From contig BMPS01000015.1 of the NCBI GenBank assembly GCA_014647715.1, positions 1 through 55,617 on the forward strand: 55,617 bases of DNA, in the 5' to 3' direction. Shown here one piece after another: positions 16,163-25,620 of this stretch. This stretch comes from Streptomyces cinereus (GTDB lineage Bacteria > Pseudomonadota > Gammaproteobacteria > Pseudomonadales > Moraxellaceae). Below the pieces are notes generated by a model. It did not search any database, was not told where the DNA came from, and saw only the letters and a program-made list of their open reading frames with translations. A program made the position numbers and the translations under genes. Positions within the stretch are counted from its first letter, which is position 1. Each line of letters begins with the position of its first letter.

Positions 16163-17257
16163 TTAGGCGACGGTGTGGGTATCTTTTAGACAATGCGCCC
16201 AACGCTGACGGCGGCGAGCAGGGGTATCATAACTGCCAATCAACCAAAGCAGACGCGCAAATATCGCAGGTAAGGTCAATCGTCCCGTCATCAAAACCTC
16301 ACATTGAGCCAGCCATGCCCCCGCTTCATACGCTTGGCTCACGCCACCATACGCGCATTGGGTGGTCACTGCAACCAGACAGCCTTGTTTTTTCGCCTGT
16401 AATAAGTGGTTTTTAATGGATTCGGTATACGGCACATTGCCTGCACCAAATGCCAAAATAATGATGGCATCAGGTTTTTCAGACAATAAATTATCCAAGC
16501 GAGTGGCGAGCAAATGCGTATCCACCGGCGTCAAATAGAGTGTGGCAATATTGGCATGGGACAAGCTGTCAAAAACTTGCGGCAATTGACTCAGCCGATC
16601 TTCTAGCCAAAGTTGATGCTGAGCTTGGGTGATTTTTGCGGTATAGCTATTGGCGGGATAACCAGCACGGTGGTGCCCCACAAACGCCATTAAATCATGG
16701 CTATGAATTTTTTGCACCGTTTGCGCAGGCCAATCTTCACCAGAAAAACAAACCCGCACCCCAGGCTCACCATGACGGGCTAATTTACAGGCATCAAATA
16801 AATTCTGCGTGGCATCGCTCTGCGCGTCGATGCGGTAATCAGTTAACACATTGCTATCAAGCAAAGGTCTCATCGCCCCTGTCACCACAATACTGATATG
16901 ACTACCAGCAAAACACTCTGCCAAAAAAGCCGCGAGGTAACTGAGCGTATCCGTGCCTGTTAGTACCACAAATTGGCGAAGCCCTTGCGCAATGGCTTGT
17001 AGTATCAATTGATAAAAATGCGCAAAATCGGCAGGCGATAACTGGCTACTGTCTTTAATGACATCATTATCCAATATCCGCCAGTCCACAGGGTCGTGTG
17101 CATGGTTTGGGTAGGTGGCAAAATGGGTCTGTAGTATCTGTGATAACACAGGTAAGAAAATATCAGCATCTAAGCTAGCAAGCGGTTTGCCATAACTACC
17201 AAAAGTGCCGCCCGCGTAGATGATGCCAATACCTGATTTGGTGATAGATTTACTCAA
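16163..17257 (-). CDS. Type I (cytoplasmic) L-asparaginase family protein
   Basis: 364 residues. It would hydrolyse asparagine to aspartate and ammonia. The catalytic threonine region YAGGTFGS (Thr18) and the second signature VVLTGTDTLSYLA (Thr102, Asp103, Thr104) are both present, followed by VTGAMRPL. There is no signal peptide, so it resembles AnsA rather than the periplasmic AnsB. The only in-frame start is TTG 17257, nine bases after the ybeY stop with a weak GAG upstream, which suggests translational coupling to ybeY. Glutaminase or other amide activity cannot be excluded. Confidence 0.82.
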   Translation of the reverse strand: MSKSITKSGIGIIYAGGTFGSYGKPLASLDADIFLPVLSQILQTHFATYPNHAHDPVDWRILDNDVIKDSSQLSPADFAHFYQLILQAIAQGLRQFVVLTGTDTLSYLAAFLAECFAGSHISIVVTGAMRPLLDSNVLTDYRIDAQSDATQNLFDACKLARHGEPGVRVCFSGEDWPAQTVQKIHSHDLMAFVGHHRAGYPANSYTAKITQAQHQLWLEDRLSQLPQVFDSLSHANIATLYLTPVDTHLLATRLDNLLSEKPDAIIILAFGAGNVPYTESIKNHLLQAKKQGCLVAVTTQCAYGGVSQAYEAGAWLAQCEVLMTGRLTLPAIFARLLWLIGSYDTPARRRQRWAHCLKDTHTVA

Positions 17258-17265
17258 TTGAAATT

Positions 17266-17892
17266 TTACTCATAAGGGTTGGCAACGGATAACTTATCAA
17301 GGACAGCGATTTCAATCGCCTCCATTTCATCTTGTTCAGCTTGCCCAAGTTCATGGTCAAAACCCAGCAAATGCAGCATCCCATGCACCAGCAAATGGGT
17401 CAGATGCTGCTCAACCGTTTTGCCTTGTTCAGCGGCTTGACTGACCACCACCGCATGGCAAATCACTAATTCACCTAGCGGCAATGCGGGCAGTAATTCT
17501 AGCACAGCTTCAGGCAATTCACTGGCGTAGGATAAAATATTGGTAGCGTAGTCTTTGCCACGCGCATCCAAATTGATGGCGCGGGCTTCCACAGGCTCCG
17601 TGACATAAATTTCTAATTCAACGGTTTTTTGAAAGATAAATTCACCCAGTTGACTAGGTATTTCGGTAGTGTCTTGATGAGTTTCAAAATACTGCAGAAC
17701 TTGTTGCAAAATAGCGACAATCTTGTCTTGTTGATAGAAGGCTTCAAGTTCGCCAAAATTTGGCAGCGCAATTAAGTCTTCAGCAAAACTAATTATCACT
17801 TGACTCATCGGCACTTGACTAAGCGGCGCTTGCGGCACAGCGCCAGCTAAATCACCTGTTAAATCAATTTGGGTTGGCAAAGCTGATGACAT
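17266..17892 (-). CDS. ybeY: Endoribonuclease YbeY (rRNA maturation)
   Basis: 208 residues, longer than the usual 150-180 because of an N-terminal extension of about 30 residues rich in Pro, Ser and Val. The zinc site H-x3-H-x5-H is intact in HGMLHLLGFDHE. YbeY is a single-strand endoribonuclease acting in 16S rRNA 3' end processing and ribosome quality control. The gene starts three bases after the ybeZ stop, the standard ybeZ-ybeY order, and is followed at once by the asparaginase gene. Confidence 0.95.
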   Translation of the reverse strand: MSSALPTQIDLTGDLAGAVPQAPLSQVPMSQVIISFAEDLIALPNFGELEAFYQQDKIVAILQQVLQYFETHQDTTEIPSQLGEFIFQKTVELEIYVTEPVEARAINLDARGKDYATNILSYASELPEAVLELLPALPLGELVICHAVVVSQAAEQGKTVEQHLTHLLVHGMLHLLGFDHELGQAEQDEMEAIEIAVLDKLSVANPYE

Positions 17893-17895
17893 AAG

Positions 17896-19065
17896 CTACT
17901 CCGCGATACCTATATCAATGGGTGCATTACCAATCGGTGCTTTATCAATCGGAGCATTGTTATCCGTCACCCCGATAGCCGAACTTGCGGCTTGGGACTG
18001 TGCTTGGCTTTGTTCGAGTAGGCGCGATTGCTTTTTGGCTTCTTTAATTGCTTCTTGCGCTTCATCGTATTTATCGTAGGCTTGCACGATTTTTTGAACC
18101 AATTGATGGCGTACCACATCTTTGCTATCAAACCGCGTCACATGAATTTCTTCAATATCCGCCAAGATTTCTAGCGAATGCCGCAAGCCTGACTTGGTGC
18201 CACGAGGTAAGTCCACCTGTGACATATCACCCGTGATGACCGCGCGCGAGCCAAAACCCAAACGGGTCAAGAACATTTTCATCTGCTCAGGGGTGGTATT
18301 TTGTGCTTCATCCAAAATCACAAACGAATTGTTTAAGGTACGACCGCGCATGTAAGCGAGGGGGGCTACCTCAATGACTTGTTTTTCAATCAGTTTGGCC
18401 ACTTTTTCAAACCCTAGCATTTCATATAAAGCATCATAAAGTGGGCGTAAATAAGGGTCGATTTTTTGGGTCAAATCCCCCGGTAAAAAGCCCAGTTTTT
18501 CCCCTGCTTCTACCGCAGGGCGCACAAGCAAAATACGCTCAATCTCATTGCGCTCTAGCATATCCACCGCGCAAGCCACCGCCAAGTAAGTCTTACCCGT
18601 CCCTGCAGGACCTACGCCAAACGAGACATCAGAGAGTAAGATTTTTTTGACATATTGCTGTTGGTTGTAACCGCGGGGAATGATTTTTCCTTTACGGGTT
18701 CTCAAACTAATCGGGGTGAATTCAGTGCTATCGGCGCGCTCGCTGCCATTTTCGCTAGCGGCATCATTTTCTAGCGCTAAATCTTGCTCGCGGCTAAAAC
18801 TGGTTTGCACGAGCAGGTGCAAATCTTCTGGCGAGATGACGTCGTTGCTTTGTGCTTCATCGGCAAGCTGTACCAAAATACGCTCAGCACGTGTGACTGA
18901 ATCAAGCTCACCTGAAATCACAAAATCAGTTTTGCGTTGGTGAATGTGCACTGACAGGCGATGTTCAAGGTACTTAATGTGGTTATTGTATTCGCCCAAT
19001 AGGGTTTTGAGTTGGTGGGCTTTTAGAGATGATAAATCGACCGTTCTGCTGATGGTATCGCTCAA
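17896..19065 (-). CDS. ybeZ: PhoH-like ATPase YbeZ
   Basis: 389 residues starting at TTG 19065, supported by AAGGA at eight bases. It has an N-terminal KH-like region (about 15-70) and a PhoH P-loop ATPase core with Walker [11 protein letters not shown] and Walker [10 protein letters not shown]. The C-terminus carries an Ala/Pro/Ile repeat tail ([14 protein letters not shown]) not seen in E. coli YbeZ. It partners YbeY in RNA processing and is probably an RNA helicase or ATPase. It is the first gene of ybeZ-ybeY-asparaginase. The repeated tail coincides with a DNA repeat at about 17915-17960. Confidence 0.94.
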   Translation of the reverse strand: MSDTISRTVDLSSLKAHQLKTLLGEYNNHIKYLEHRLSVHIHQRKTDFVISGELDSVTRAERILVQLADEAQSNDVISPEDLHLLVQTSFSREQDLALENDAASENGSERADSTEFTPISLRTRKGKIIPRGYNQQQYVKKILLSDVSFGVGPAGTGKTYLAVACAVDMLERNEIERILLVRPAVEAGEKLGFLPGDLTQKIDPYLRPLYDALYEMLGFEKVAKLIEKQVIEVAPLAYMRGRTLNNSFVILDEAQNTTPEQMKMFLTRLGFGSRAVITGDMSQVDLPRGTKSGLRHSLEILADIEEIHVTRFDSKDVVRHQLVQKIVQAYDKYDEAQEAIKEAKKQSRLLEQSQAQSQAASSAIGVTDNNAPIDKAPIGNAPIDIGIAE

Positions 19066-19411
19066 GAGTGCTTCCTTTTATGGGTTTTTATAGTTTTGAT
19101 AAATCATAAGGTTGAGAGATTAGGGGAGTGTGACAGTAACCAATATTATATTTTGGCACGTTGATACTATTATGGTAAATATATGCAAAAATTCAAGTGA
19201 CGTTAACGGGTTTTTGTGATTTCAAATGATTTTGAAGCCAACAGTCAGGCAATGCTCAGCCACAACGGGCAAAAAATTAAATTTTGAGAAAATGAAAAAA
19301 AATGTGACAAAATGCTTGACGACATAGAGTTAAATACGCATAATATGCACCCCATGACAGGCAAGAAATAGTTTCAAAATTCTGCCTAAATCTTGCAAAT
19401 TTGCCAAACAT
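19066..19411. other. Intergenic region upstream of tRNA-Met
   Basis: 346 bases with no gene recognised on either strand. It holds the ybeZ ribosome binding site at one end and the tRNA promoter at 19316-19344. The rest is AT-rich with nothing I can support. Confidence 0.6.
19316..19344 (+). promoter_or_regulatory. Sigma-70 promoter of tRNA-Met
   Basis: TTGACG (19316-19321), a spacer of exactly 17 bases and CATAAT (19339-19344), followed by the GC-rich discriminator GCACCCC. Such a discriminator is typical of stringently controlled stable-RNA promoters. Confidence 0.85.
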
Positions 19412-19488
19412 GGCGATGTAGCTCAGCTGGTTAGAGCGCACGACTCATAATCGTGAGGTCAAGAGTTCAAGTCTCTTCATCGCCACCA
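19412..19488 (+). tRNA. tRNA-Met (CAT), elongator type
   Basis: 77 bases including an encoded CCA. The acceptor stem GGCGATG pairs with CATCGCC, the D-loop is AGCTCAGCTGGTTAGAGC, the anticodon loop CTCATAA has CAT at 19446-19448 (positions 35-37), and the T-loop is GTTCAAGTC. Strong similarity to E. coli metT/metU suggests elongator Met rather than initiator, since the initiator hallmark C1-A72 mismatch is absent. An Ile2 tRNA (lysidine-modified CAT) is less likely. Confidence 0.93.
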
Positions 19489-19520
19489 TTTGCAAATCAC
19501 TTAAAGCGCGCTATTTTGGT

Positions 19521-19551
19521 AAGCCAAGCATTTTGATGTTTGGCTTTTTTG
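19521..19551 (+). terminator. Terminator of tRNA-Met
   Basis: AAGCCAAGCA (19521-19530) pairs with TGTTTGGCTT (19537-19546), followed by a T-run. Confidence 0.8.
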
Positions 19552-19607
19552 TTGTTTGTCATTTGGCTGTTTTTCATTTGACAATAAAAATGACAATAAA
19601 AAAACAA

Positions 19608-19637
19608 AAAAAGGGCGATAGCTGTATCACCCTTTTT
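19608..19637 (-). terminator. Terminator of putP
   Basis: On the minus strand AAAAAGGGTGATA pairs with TATCGCCCTTTTT, with more T behind it. It lies 36 bases after the putP stop. Confidence 0.8.
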
Positions 19638-19640
19638 GTC

Positions 19641-19664
19641 ATTTAAATTACTATTTAAATTGGC
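19641..19664 (-). repeat. 12-bp tandem duplication just after the putP stop
   Basis: ATTTAAATTACT (19641-19652) and ATTTAAATTGGC (19653-19664) match at ten of twelve positions. They sit between the putP stop (19673-19675) and its terminator. Confidence 0.7.
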
Positions 19665-19672
19665 ATCCAATA

Positions 19673-21160
19673 TTAACGAGCAGCGTTGTACGCTTTATTG
19701 GCATCATCAAAACGTGCCATGACTTTGTCAGATGCGGGCGTTAATAGCGACACCACGTAGATAGCAATCATGCCTAAAATAAAGCCTGGTACGATTTCAT
19801 AAAGACTGCTACCGGTTAATGGTTTCCAAGCGATGACCGTCAACGCGCCTACAAGCATACCTGCCAACGCGCCTGTCCCAGTCATACGTCGCCAAAATAG
19901 CGACATCAATACCACAGGACCAAACGCCGCGCCAAAACCTGCCCATGCATACGAGACCAATCCCAACACTTTGCTGTCTGGGTTTTGGGCAATGACAATG
20001 GCAATCGCTGAGACCAAAAGCACCATGAAGCGACCAATCCAAACCAGTTCTTTTTGCGTGGCAGTAGGGCGAATAAACCCTTTATAAAAATCCTCTGTAA
20101 TCGCGCTTGAGCATACCAATAATTGACAGCTTAGGGTACTCATGACCGCCGCCAAAATAGCCGACAATACCACACCGACAATCCAAGGGTTAAATAACAA
20201 TTGTGCCAAACCGATAAAGATACGCTCGTTGTTATCTTTTAAGATGGCGGTTTGTTCAGGATGCACCGTCATATAGGCAAGCCCAAAATAACCGACCGCC
20301 ACCGCGCCTGCTAGGCATAAAATCATCCAAGTCATACCGATACGACGGGCATTATTTAGTGATTTGACCGAATTTGCCGCCATAAAACGCGCCAAAATAT
20401 GCGGCTGACCGAAATAACCCAAGCCCCACGCAGCCGCACTGATGATACCGATGAATGACGTACCAAACAGCAAGTTACCGTAATTTTTGTTATTTGCCTG
20501 TGCCGCCATACTGACCGCCGCATGAATTTCATCCATACCGCCTAAGTTTAAATAAACCATGATGGGCGCAAATACCAGCGCAAAAATCATCAAACTTGCT
20601 TGAATAGTATCCGTCCAGCTTACCGCCAAAAAGCCCCCAATAAAGGTATAGATAATAGTGGCAAATGCCCCTAGCCACATCGCCGTCGCATAGTCAATTT
20701 CAAACAAGCTTTCAAATAGTCGCGCACCTGCGACAATGCCTGAGGCGCAATAAATGGTAAAGAAAAACAAAATAATCGCCGCCGAAGCAATTTTAATCAA
20801 TTTATTGTTGGCGCCAAAGCGGTGGTGAAAGTATTCAGGCAAAGTCAGCGCATTGTTATTAAACTCAGTATGCACCCGCAGTCGACCCGCCACCAAAAGC
20901 CAGTTAAAATACGCACCAATCACCAAGCCAATTGCAATCCAAGATTCACTCAACCCCGATACATAAATCGCCCCAGGTAACCCCATCAGCAGCCATCCTG
21001 ACATATCTGACGCACCCGCCGACATCGCGGTCACAAAACTGCCCAGACTACGGCCACCCAAAATATAGTCATCAAAGTTACGCGTGGCAAAATATGCCGC
21101 AAACCCGATGCCCAATAACAAAATCAAATACAACGTAAATGTAATATAAACGGGTGTCAT
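19673..21160 (-). CDS. putP: Sodium/proline symporter
   Basis: 495 residues from ATG 21160. A TTG at 21190 extends the frame, but AGGAG seven bases before the ATG decides it. It is a sodium:solute symporter (SSS family) with about 13 membrane segments and the PutP-type sequences RNFDDYILGGRSLGS and MSAGASDMSGWLLMGLPG, the latter holding sodium-site residues of segment 2. It takes up proline for catabolism or osmoprotection. No putA gene is adjacent. The length matches E. coli PutP (502). Confidence 0.93.
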   Translation of the reverse strand: MTPVYITFTLYLILLLGIGFAAYFATRNFDDYILGGRSLGSFVTAMSAGASDMSGWLLMGLPGAIYVSGLSESWIAIGLVIGAYFNWLLVAGRLRVHTEFNNNALTLPEYFHHRFGANNKLIKIASAAIILFFFTIYCASGIVAGARLFESLFEIDYATAMWLGAFATIIYTFIGGFLAVSWTDTIQASLMIFALVFAPIMVYLNLGGMDEIHAAVSMAAQANNKNYGNLLFGTSFIGIISAAAWGLGYFGQPHILARFMAANSVKSLNNARRIGMTWMILCLAGAVAVGYFGLAYMTVHPEQTAILKDNNERIFIGLAQLLFNPWIVGVVLSAILAAVMSTLSCQLLVCSSAITEDFYKGFIRPTATQKELVWIGRFMVLLVSAIAIVIAQNPDSKVLGLVSYAWAGFGAAFGPVVLMSLFWRRMTGTGALAGMLVGALTVIAWKPLTGSSLYEIVPGFILGMIAIYVVSLLTPASDKVMARFDDANKAYNAAR

Positions 21161-21318
21161 CCCATCACTCCTAAGGTCATCCCGATTCAAGGTAATAAAA
21201 CCACTAAAAATTGATAGCAGTCATAGAGATTTTACAATTGGCATCACACGCTAATCGACATCCTGATAGATACCATCTAATAACGAAAAGTCACATTGTA
21301 GAAAAATATCAGGCATAA

Positions 21319-21345
21319 AAAAAGGATAATCGCTGTGATTATCCT
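21319..21345 (-). terminator. Terminator of trmB
   Basis: AGGATAATC (21323-21331) pairs with GATTATCCT (21337-21345). On the minus strand a run of T follows. Confidence 0.8.
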
Positions 21346-21371
21346 GTCTACGGCATAAAATTGTCAACGCG

Positions 21372-22211
21372 CTAAACTTTGCGATACATAATATCGTAAA
21401 TAGCGCGACCTTCCTCCATACCGCGTTTTTCAAATTTAGTCAGGGGACGAAAATCGGGACGCGGCAAAAAGTTACCTATACCTTCGCTGTTTTTGCCTTC
21501 GACATTTGCAAACGCGGTTAAACCATCCATGACTTCAATCATCCAATGGGCATAATGTTCCCAATCGGTGGCAGCATGAAATATGCCGCCTTTTTTAAGC
21601 ACCCGTTCCACCACCCTCATGCGATCAGCACTGACAAAACGGCGTTTATAATGGCGCTTTTTTTGCCAAGGGTCTGGGAAATACAACTGCAGCGTGTCAA
21701 TATGCTCCGCCGGTAATTGCTGCATCAGGGTAATGGCATCACCACTGATGAGTTTGAGGTTATTTAGATCCAGTTCTCCTGCCAAAAATGCACAGTTACC
21801 CAGTCCTGCCTCATGCACTTCAATGCCGACAAAGTTTCGTGTTGGCTCATTTTTTGCCATTTCCACCAAGCTTGTGCCCATACCAAAGCCAATTTCGAGT
21901 GTCAAAGGCGCATCAGGGTTTGAAAATAGCTCACGCAAATTGGTTATGCCGCCGATATCCATTGCTTGAATTGCGTTCAAATTGGGCTGGACAAAAAAAT
22001 GGGCAAAGTCTGACTGTAACCCAGCTTCTGCCTTTTTGCCCACATGGGTTTTGCGTTTCATAAAAGTTTGAATGGCGCGATAGTGCAGGGATGAATCAAG
22101 GTTTTCATCATTCGGTTGAGGGCTAGTGGAGAGATTGGGAGAAAGCAATGGTGCATCGGTGCTAGCCGAAGTGACTGTCTCAGAAGTTTGGGTATGTTGG
22201 GGTGTCATCAT
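21372..22211 (-). CDS. trmB: tRNA (guanine-N7-)-methyltransferase
   Basis: 279 residues from ATG 22211; an adjacent ATG at 22208 is equally possible and no clear Shine-Dalgarno is seen. The frame is open further to 22283. It methylates G46 in the variable loop of tRNAs using SAM. The SAM-binding motif [17 protein letters not shown] and the tRNA-recognition motif [16 protein letters not shown] are both intact. The first 60 or so residues are a Ser/Thr/Pro/Gln-rich extension absent from E. coli TrmB (239 residues), probably disordered. Confidence 0.93.
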   Translation of the reverse strand: MMTPQHTQTSETVTSASTDAPLLSPNLSTSPQPNDENLDSSLHYRAIQTFMKRKTHVGKKAEAGLQSDFAHFFVQPNLNAIQAMDIGGITNLRELFSNPDAPLTLEIGFGMGTSLVEMAKNEPTRNFVGIEVHEAGLGNCAFLAGELDLNNLKLISGDAITLMQQLPAEHIDTLQLYFPDPWQKKRHYKRRFVSADRMRVVERVLKKGGIFHAATDWEHYAHWMIEVMDGLTAFANVEGKNSEGIGNFLPRPDFRPLTKFEKRGMEEGRAIYDIMYRKV

Positions 22212-22268
22212 TTGCAAAAATCGTAGTTGGTGTGATAAAGGGTGGTTGTGATAAAATTCGGCTATTAT

Positions 22269-22316
22269 AAGTGAAAACCCCAAAAAGTGAAAACCTCAAC
22301 AAGTGAAAACAACCAA
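22269..22316 (+). repeat. 16-bp direct repeat, three copies, between trmB and the DUF2628 gene
   Basis: Copies at 22269-22284, 22285-22300 and 22301-22316 all start AAGTGAAAAC and then diverge. They lie in the divergent promoter region, so they could be protein-binding iterons or a slippage product. Confidence 0.85.
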
Positions 22317-22335
22317 TGGATAATCCCTAATCGCC

Positions 22336-23283
22336 ATGTTATTTCTTGAAAAAACATCACCACCGCCATTTTGGCAGCCCCAGCTAACTGATAAACAGCG
22401 TCTGATGTATGACAAAGCCTTTATTGGCAATCGTTCGCAGGCGTATTATCTCAAGCGTTTTGCCCAGTTTGATCAGGCAGGGCGATTGACGGCTAAGTGG
22501 CATTGGGCAGGGTTTTTGATGACGTTTCCTTGGCTGTTATACCGTAAGCGATTCTTAGATAGCATTGTCTATTCAGTGGCGGGATGGTCATTTATTCAGC
22601 TCAATGTCACCATCATTTTGGTGGCGATAGAATATTTATTGATACGCAATCTTGATGAAGCGATTCGTATGCCGCTACGTATTGGCATTGGGCTTGCGAT
22701 TTGGCTGTTTTGGTCGGTGATGGTGGCACGTTGGAGCGATGCTTATTATTATCGGATGGCGCGCCGTGAAATCGCCGATGCGATTGAAATGTATCCGCGG
22801 GATGAAGAAAAACAGCTGGCGCATATCCGCAGGCACGGCGGTGTAAGTTTGGTGGGTTTGGCGCTGGCGTTTGGGTTTTATGCGTTTTCTTTGTTTGTGA
22901 TTCAAGTGCAGTTTTTGCCGATTTATGCCAAACAAAAAGCCAATGCCACGCTGTTTGAAGTGCTTGATATCGTAGAAAGCGCACAGGGGCGAGTCGATGC
23001 CATCTACAAAGCCACCGGTCAATGTCCTGTCAATACACCGCTAAGCACAGATAACCAAAAAGTGGTGTTAAAAGTGCTGACGCAAGCAGAAAGCATTCCA
23101 ACTGACAGTCATTGTATGATTCAAGCGACAGTACGAGGCGTGCCGTTTCCCAATCGCTGGCTCAATGGTCAGACGCTGACCATGTACCGTATTGGCGATA
23201 GTAAAGTCGATGGTAGTTGGGGCTGTATCACCTCACTCAACCGCAAACAAATTCCCAAACAGTGTATGCTTGCCGAGCGCTGA
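22336..23283 (+). CDS. DUF2628 membrane protein with a pilin-like C-terminal domain
   Basis: 315 residues; the start at ATG 22336 has no obvious ribosome binding site. Residues 1-150 match the DUF2628 type (FYI-NR-x-YY pattern at 29-38, WHWAGFLMTFPWLLYRKR), with membrane segments at about 75-104 and 113-133. A third membrane segment at about 173-193 runs into PIYAKQKANATLFEVLDIVESAQ and a region with YKATGQCP. This closely mirrors the N-terminal helix of type IV pilins (IPxY-x7-A-x-x-E-x-L). The C-terminus has WGC at 295-297 and IPKQC at 306-310, like the pilin disulfide loop. Function unknown; see findings. It is monocistronic. Confidence 0.6.
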   Translation: MLFLEKTSPPPFWQPQLTDKQRLMYDKAFIGNRSQAYYLKRFAQFDQAGRLTAKWHWAGFLMTFPWLLYRKRFLDSIVYSVAGWSFIQLNVTIILVAIEYLLIRNLDEAIRMPLRIGIGLAIWLFWSVMVARWSDAYYYRMARREIADAIEMYPRDEEKQLAHIRRHGGVSLVGLALAFGFYAFSLFVIQVQFLPIYAKQKANATLFEVLDIVESAQGRVDAIYKATGQCPVNTPLSTDNQKVVLKVLTQAESIPTDSHCMIQATVRGVPFPNRWLNGQTLTMYRIGDSKVDGSWGCITSLNRKQIPKQCMLAER

Positions 23284-23340
23284 TAAAATAGTGGAGCTTA
23301 CAACCACTAGCCGATGCGATGGCGGTAGTTTTCAAAAAAG

Positions 23341-23377
23341 ACCGAAGCCTAAGTAACAGCCTAGGCTTCGGTTTTTG
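23341..23377. terminator. Bidirectional terminator between the DUF2628 gene and htpG
   Basis: ACCGAAGCCTA (23341-23351) pairs with TAGGCTTCGGT (23362-23372). A T-run lies on one side and an A-run on the other. Confidence 0.9.
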
Positions 23378-23411
23378 TTTATCAGTTTTATTTTGAAGCC
23401 AGCAAAATAAC

Positions 23412-25382
23412 TTACTTCATCAACAACGCATTGACGCGTTTTAGATAAGCGGCTGGGTCGTCTAATTGACCGCCTTCGGCAAGTAATGCTTGGTCAAAAA
23501 TCACTTGCGCAAGGTCATCGAACTGCTCCGCGCTTTCCAATTTTTGAATGAGCGGATGGTTTGGGTTGACTTCCAAAATTGGTTTGCTCTCTGGCACAGG
23601 CTGACCCATTTGTTTGAGCATTTGCATCATTTGTGGTGATAGTTCACCATCAGCCGTCACTAGCAAAGCAGGGCTATCGACAAGGCGATTGGATACGCGC
23701 ACATCTTTAGCCCGGCTACCCAACACGCCTTTGAGTTTTTCTACCACAGGCTTGAAGGTTTCTTCCGCTTTTTTGGCTTCTTCCTTTTCGGCTTCATCGG
23801 TCAAATCACCCAAGTCTACCGCGCCTTTGGCGATGTTTTGTAGCGGTGTGCCATCGTACTCAAACATAAAGTTCATTGCCCATTCATCAACGGGGTTGGT
23901 CATCAAGATGACTTCAATGCCTTTTTTCTTGAACACTTCAAGTTGCGGACTGGCTTTGGCGGCGGCAAGGTTTTCAGCTGTTAGATAATAAATCGCCTTT
24001 TGACCGTCTTTCATACGACCTTTATAGTCGTCAAAGCTGGTGACCACATTGTCATCAGTGGTAGTGGCATAGCGCAATAATTTGGCAATTTTATCCCTAT
24101 TGCTCTGGTCTTCACCCAAGCCTTCTTTTAAGACGTTGCCAAATTCAGCATAAAACTGTTTATATTTTTCTTGTTTTTCGGCTTCATCGCTATTGGCTAG
24201 GCTAGCTAGCACGGTCAATATACGGCGAGCGTTACCATCGCGGATAGATTTGACATCGCGAGACTCTTGCAGGATTTCACGGCTGACATTAAGCGGTAAA
24301 TCCGCGGTATCAATCACCCCTTTGACAAAACGCAGGTACATCGGCAATAACTGCTCGGCATCATCCATGATAAATACACGTTTGACGTACAGTTTTAGAC
24401 CGTGTTTTTGCTCACGTTGGTACAGGTCAAACGGCGCTTTTTTAGGGATATATAGCAGCTGGGTATATTGTAAACGTCCTTCGACACGGTTGTGCGTCCA
24501 AGTTAGCGGCTCATCATAGTCATAGGTAAGATTTTTATAAAATTCTTGATACTCTTCGTCTTCAATTTCTGAAGGTGAGCGCGTCCATAGGGCATTGGCT
24601 TGGTTGATGGTTTCCCATTCGTCAGTGGTTATCATTTGACCTTGGGGCATCTCACCTTTGGCAGTTTCGCCCCCTGCTTCTGAATTAGCAGTCTTCTGCT
24701 CGTCAGTGAGTTCTTCTTCTTGCCAAACTTCTTTGCGCATTTGGATTGGCAAGCTGATATGGTCAGAGTATTTATTGACTAAAGATTTGATTTTTTGGCG
24801 GTCAAGGTATTCACTGTGTTCATCGGTAACATGTAAAATCACTGTCGTGCCACGGGTAGGCTTTTCGATGGTTTCGGTGGTGAATTCACCGGTACCGTCT
24901 GAAACCCAGCGTACACCTTGGCTGGCAGGCTCACCTGCTTTACGCGATTCCACCGTGATGGTGTCCGCTACGATAAAACCTGAATAAAAACCCACCCCAA
25001 ATTGACCAATCAAATTGCCATCTTGTTTTTGCGCATCGGATAATTTTTCTAAGAAAGCTTTGGTGCCTGATTTGGCAATAGTACCCAAATGCTCGATGGC
25101 ATCGGCTTCATTCATACCGATACCGTTGTCAATAAAGCTGATGGTTTTGGCATCTTTATCAATATCAATGCGAATGCGTAGCTCACTGTCACCTTCATAC
25201 AGCGCGTCGTTTTGATTGCCTTCAAAACGCAACTTGTCACAGGCATCAGACGCATTTGAGACCAGCTCACGCACAAAGATATCCGCATTTGAATAAAGCG
25301 AGTGGGTGACTAGATGTAATAGTTGCGCGACTTCAGCTTCAAAGCTATGTTTTTTTGGCTCAGGTTTGTTTGAATCTGCCAT
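23412..25382 (-). CDS. htpG: Chaperone HtpG (Hsp90)
   Basis: 656 residues, slightly longer than E. coli HtpG (624). It is an ATP-dependent homodimeric chaperone of the cytoplasm. The N-terminal GHKL ATPase has LVSNASDACDKLRF, IDNGIGMN and IGQFGVGFYSGF. The middle domain has LNVSREILQ, and a C-terminal dimerisation domain follows. An acidic/Gly-rich insert with EAGGETAKGEMPQGQ is at about 240-250. ATG 25382 follows AGGAG at nine bases. A sigma-32-like promoter is present upstream, as expected for a heat-shock gene. Confidence 0.97.
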   Translation of the reverse strand: MADSNKPEPKKHSFEAEVAQLLHLVTHSLYSNADIFVRELVSNASDACDKLRFEGNQNDALYEGDSELRIRIDIDKDAKTISFIDNGIGMNEADAIEHLGTIAKSGTKAFLEKLSDAQKQDGNLIGQFGVGFYSGFIVADTITVESRKAGEPASQGVRWVSDGTGEFTTETIEKPTRGTTVILHVTDEHSEYLDRQKIKSLVNKYSDHISLPIQMRKEVWQEEELTDEQKTANSEAGGETAKGEMPQGQMITTDEWETINQANALWTRSPSEIEDEEYQEFYKNLTYDYDEPLTWTHNRVEGRLQYTQLLYIPKKAPFDLYQREQKHGLKLYVKRVFIMDDAEQLLPMYLRFVKGVIDTADLPLNVSREILQESRDVKSIRDGNARRILTVLASLANSDEAEKQEKYKQFYAEFGNVLKEGLGEDQSNRDKIAKLLRYATTTDDNVVTSFDDYKGRMKDGQKAIYYLTAENLAAAKASPQLEVFKKKGIEVILMTNPVDEWAMNFMFEYDGTPLQNIAKGAVDLGDLTDEAEKEEAKKAEETFKPVVEKLKGVLGSRAKDVRVSNRLVDSPALLVTADGELSPQMMQMLKQMGQPVPESKPILEVNPNHPLIQKLESAEQFDDLAQVIFDQALLAEGGQLDDPAAYLKRVNALLMK

Positions 25383-25446
25383 AGTAAGTAACTCCTAAAA
25401 ATAAGAATAAAAATAATTAACCCAATTTATGATGGTTCGTTGTCAT

Positions 25447-25475
25447 AGTTAGGGTGAATGCAAAACTATTTCAAG
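25447..25475 (-). promoter_or_regulatory. Sigma-32 (heat-shock) promoter of htpG
   Basis: On the minus strand CTTGAAA (25475-25469), a perfect -35 of the RpoH class, then a 14-base spacer and CCCTAACT (25454-25447) for the CCCCATNT -10. Confidence 0.7.
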
Positions 25476-25560
25476 CATAAGCGGCACAATTTTTTAATTT
25501 TTAAAAAATGAAAATAATGATACAAGCAGGGTTTAAATATTCAATAATTAAATGATCAAT

Positions 25561-25590
25561 AAAAAGCCGAGCATACTTATACCCGGCTTT
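25561..25590 (-). terminator. Terminator of ispH
   Basis: On the minus strand AAAGCCG (25590-25584) pairs with CGGCTTT, ending in TTTTT. It lies 31 bases after the ispH stop. Confidence 0.7.
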
Positions 25591-25620
25591 ACTTGCTATC
25601 TATCCGATACTATATCTCTG

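Noticed and set aside
23614-24987. Long open frames antisense to htpG (and similar ones antisense to gabD, clpB and the FadE genes)
   Set aside because: They are shadows of well-conserved genes on the other strand and have no family signatures of their own.
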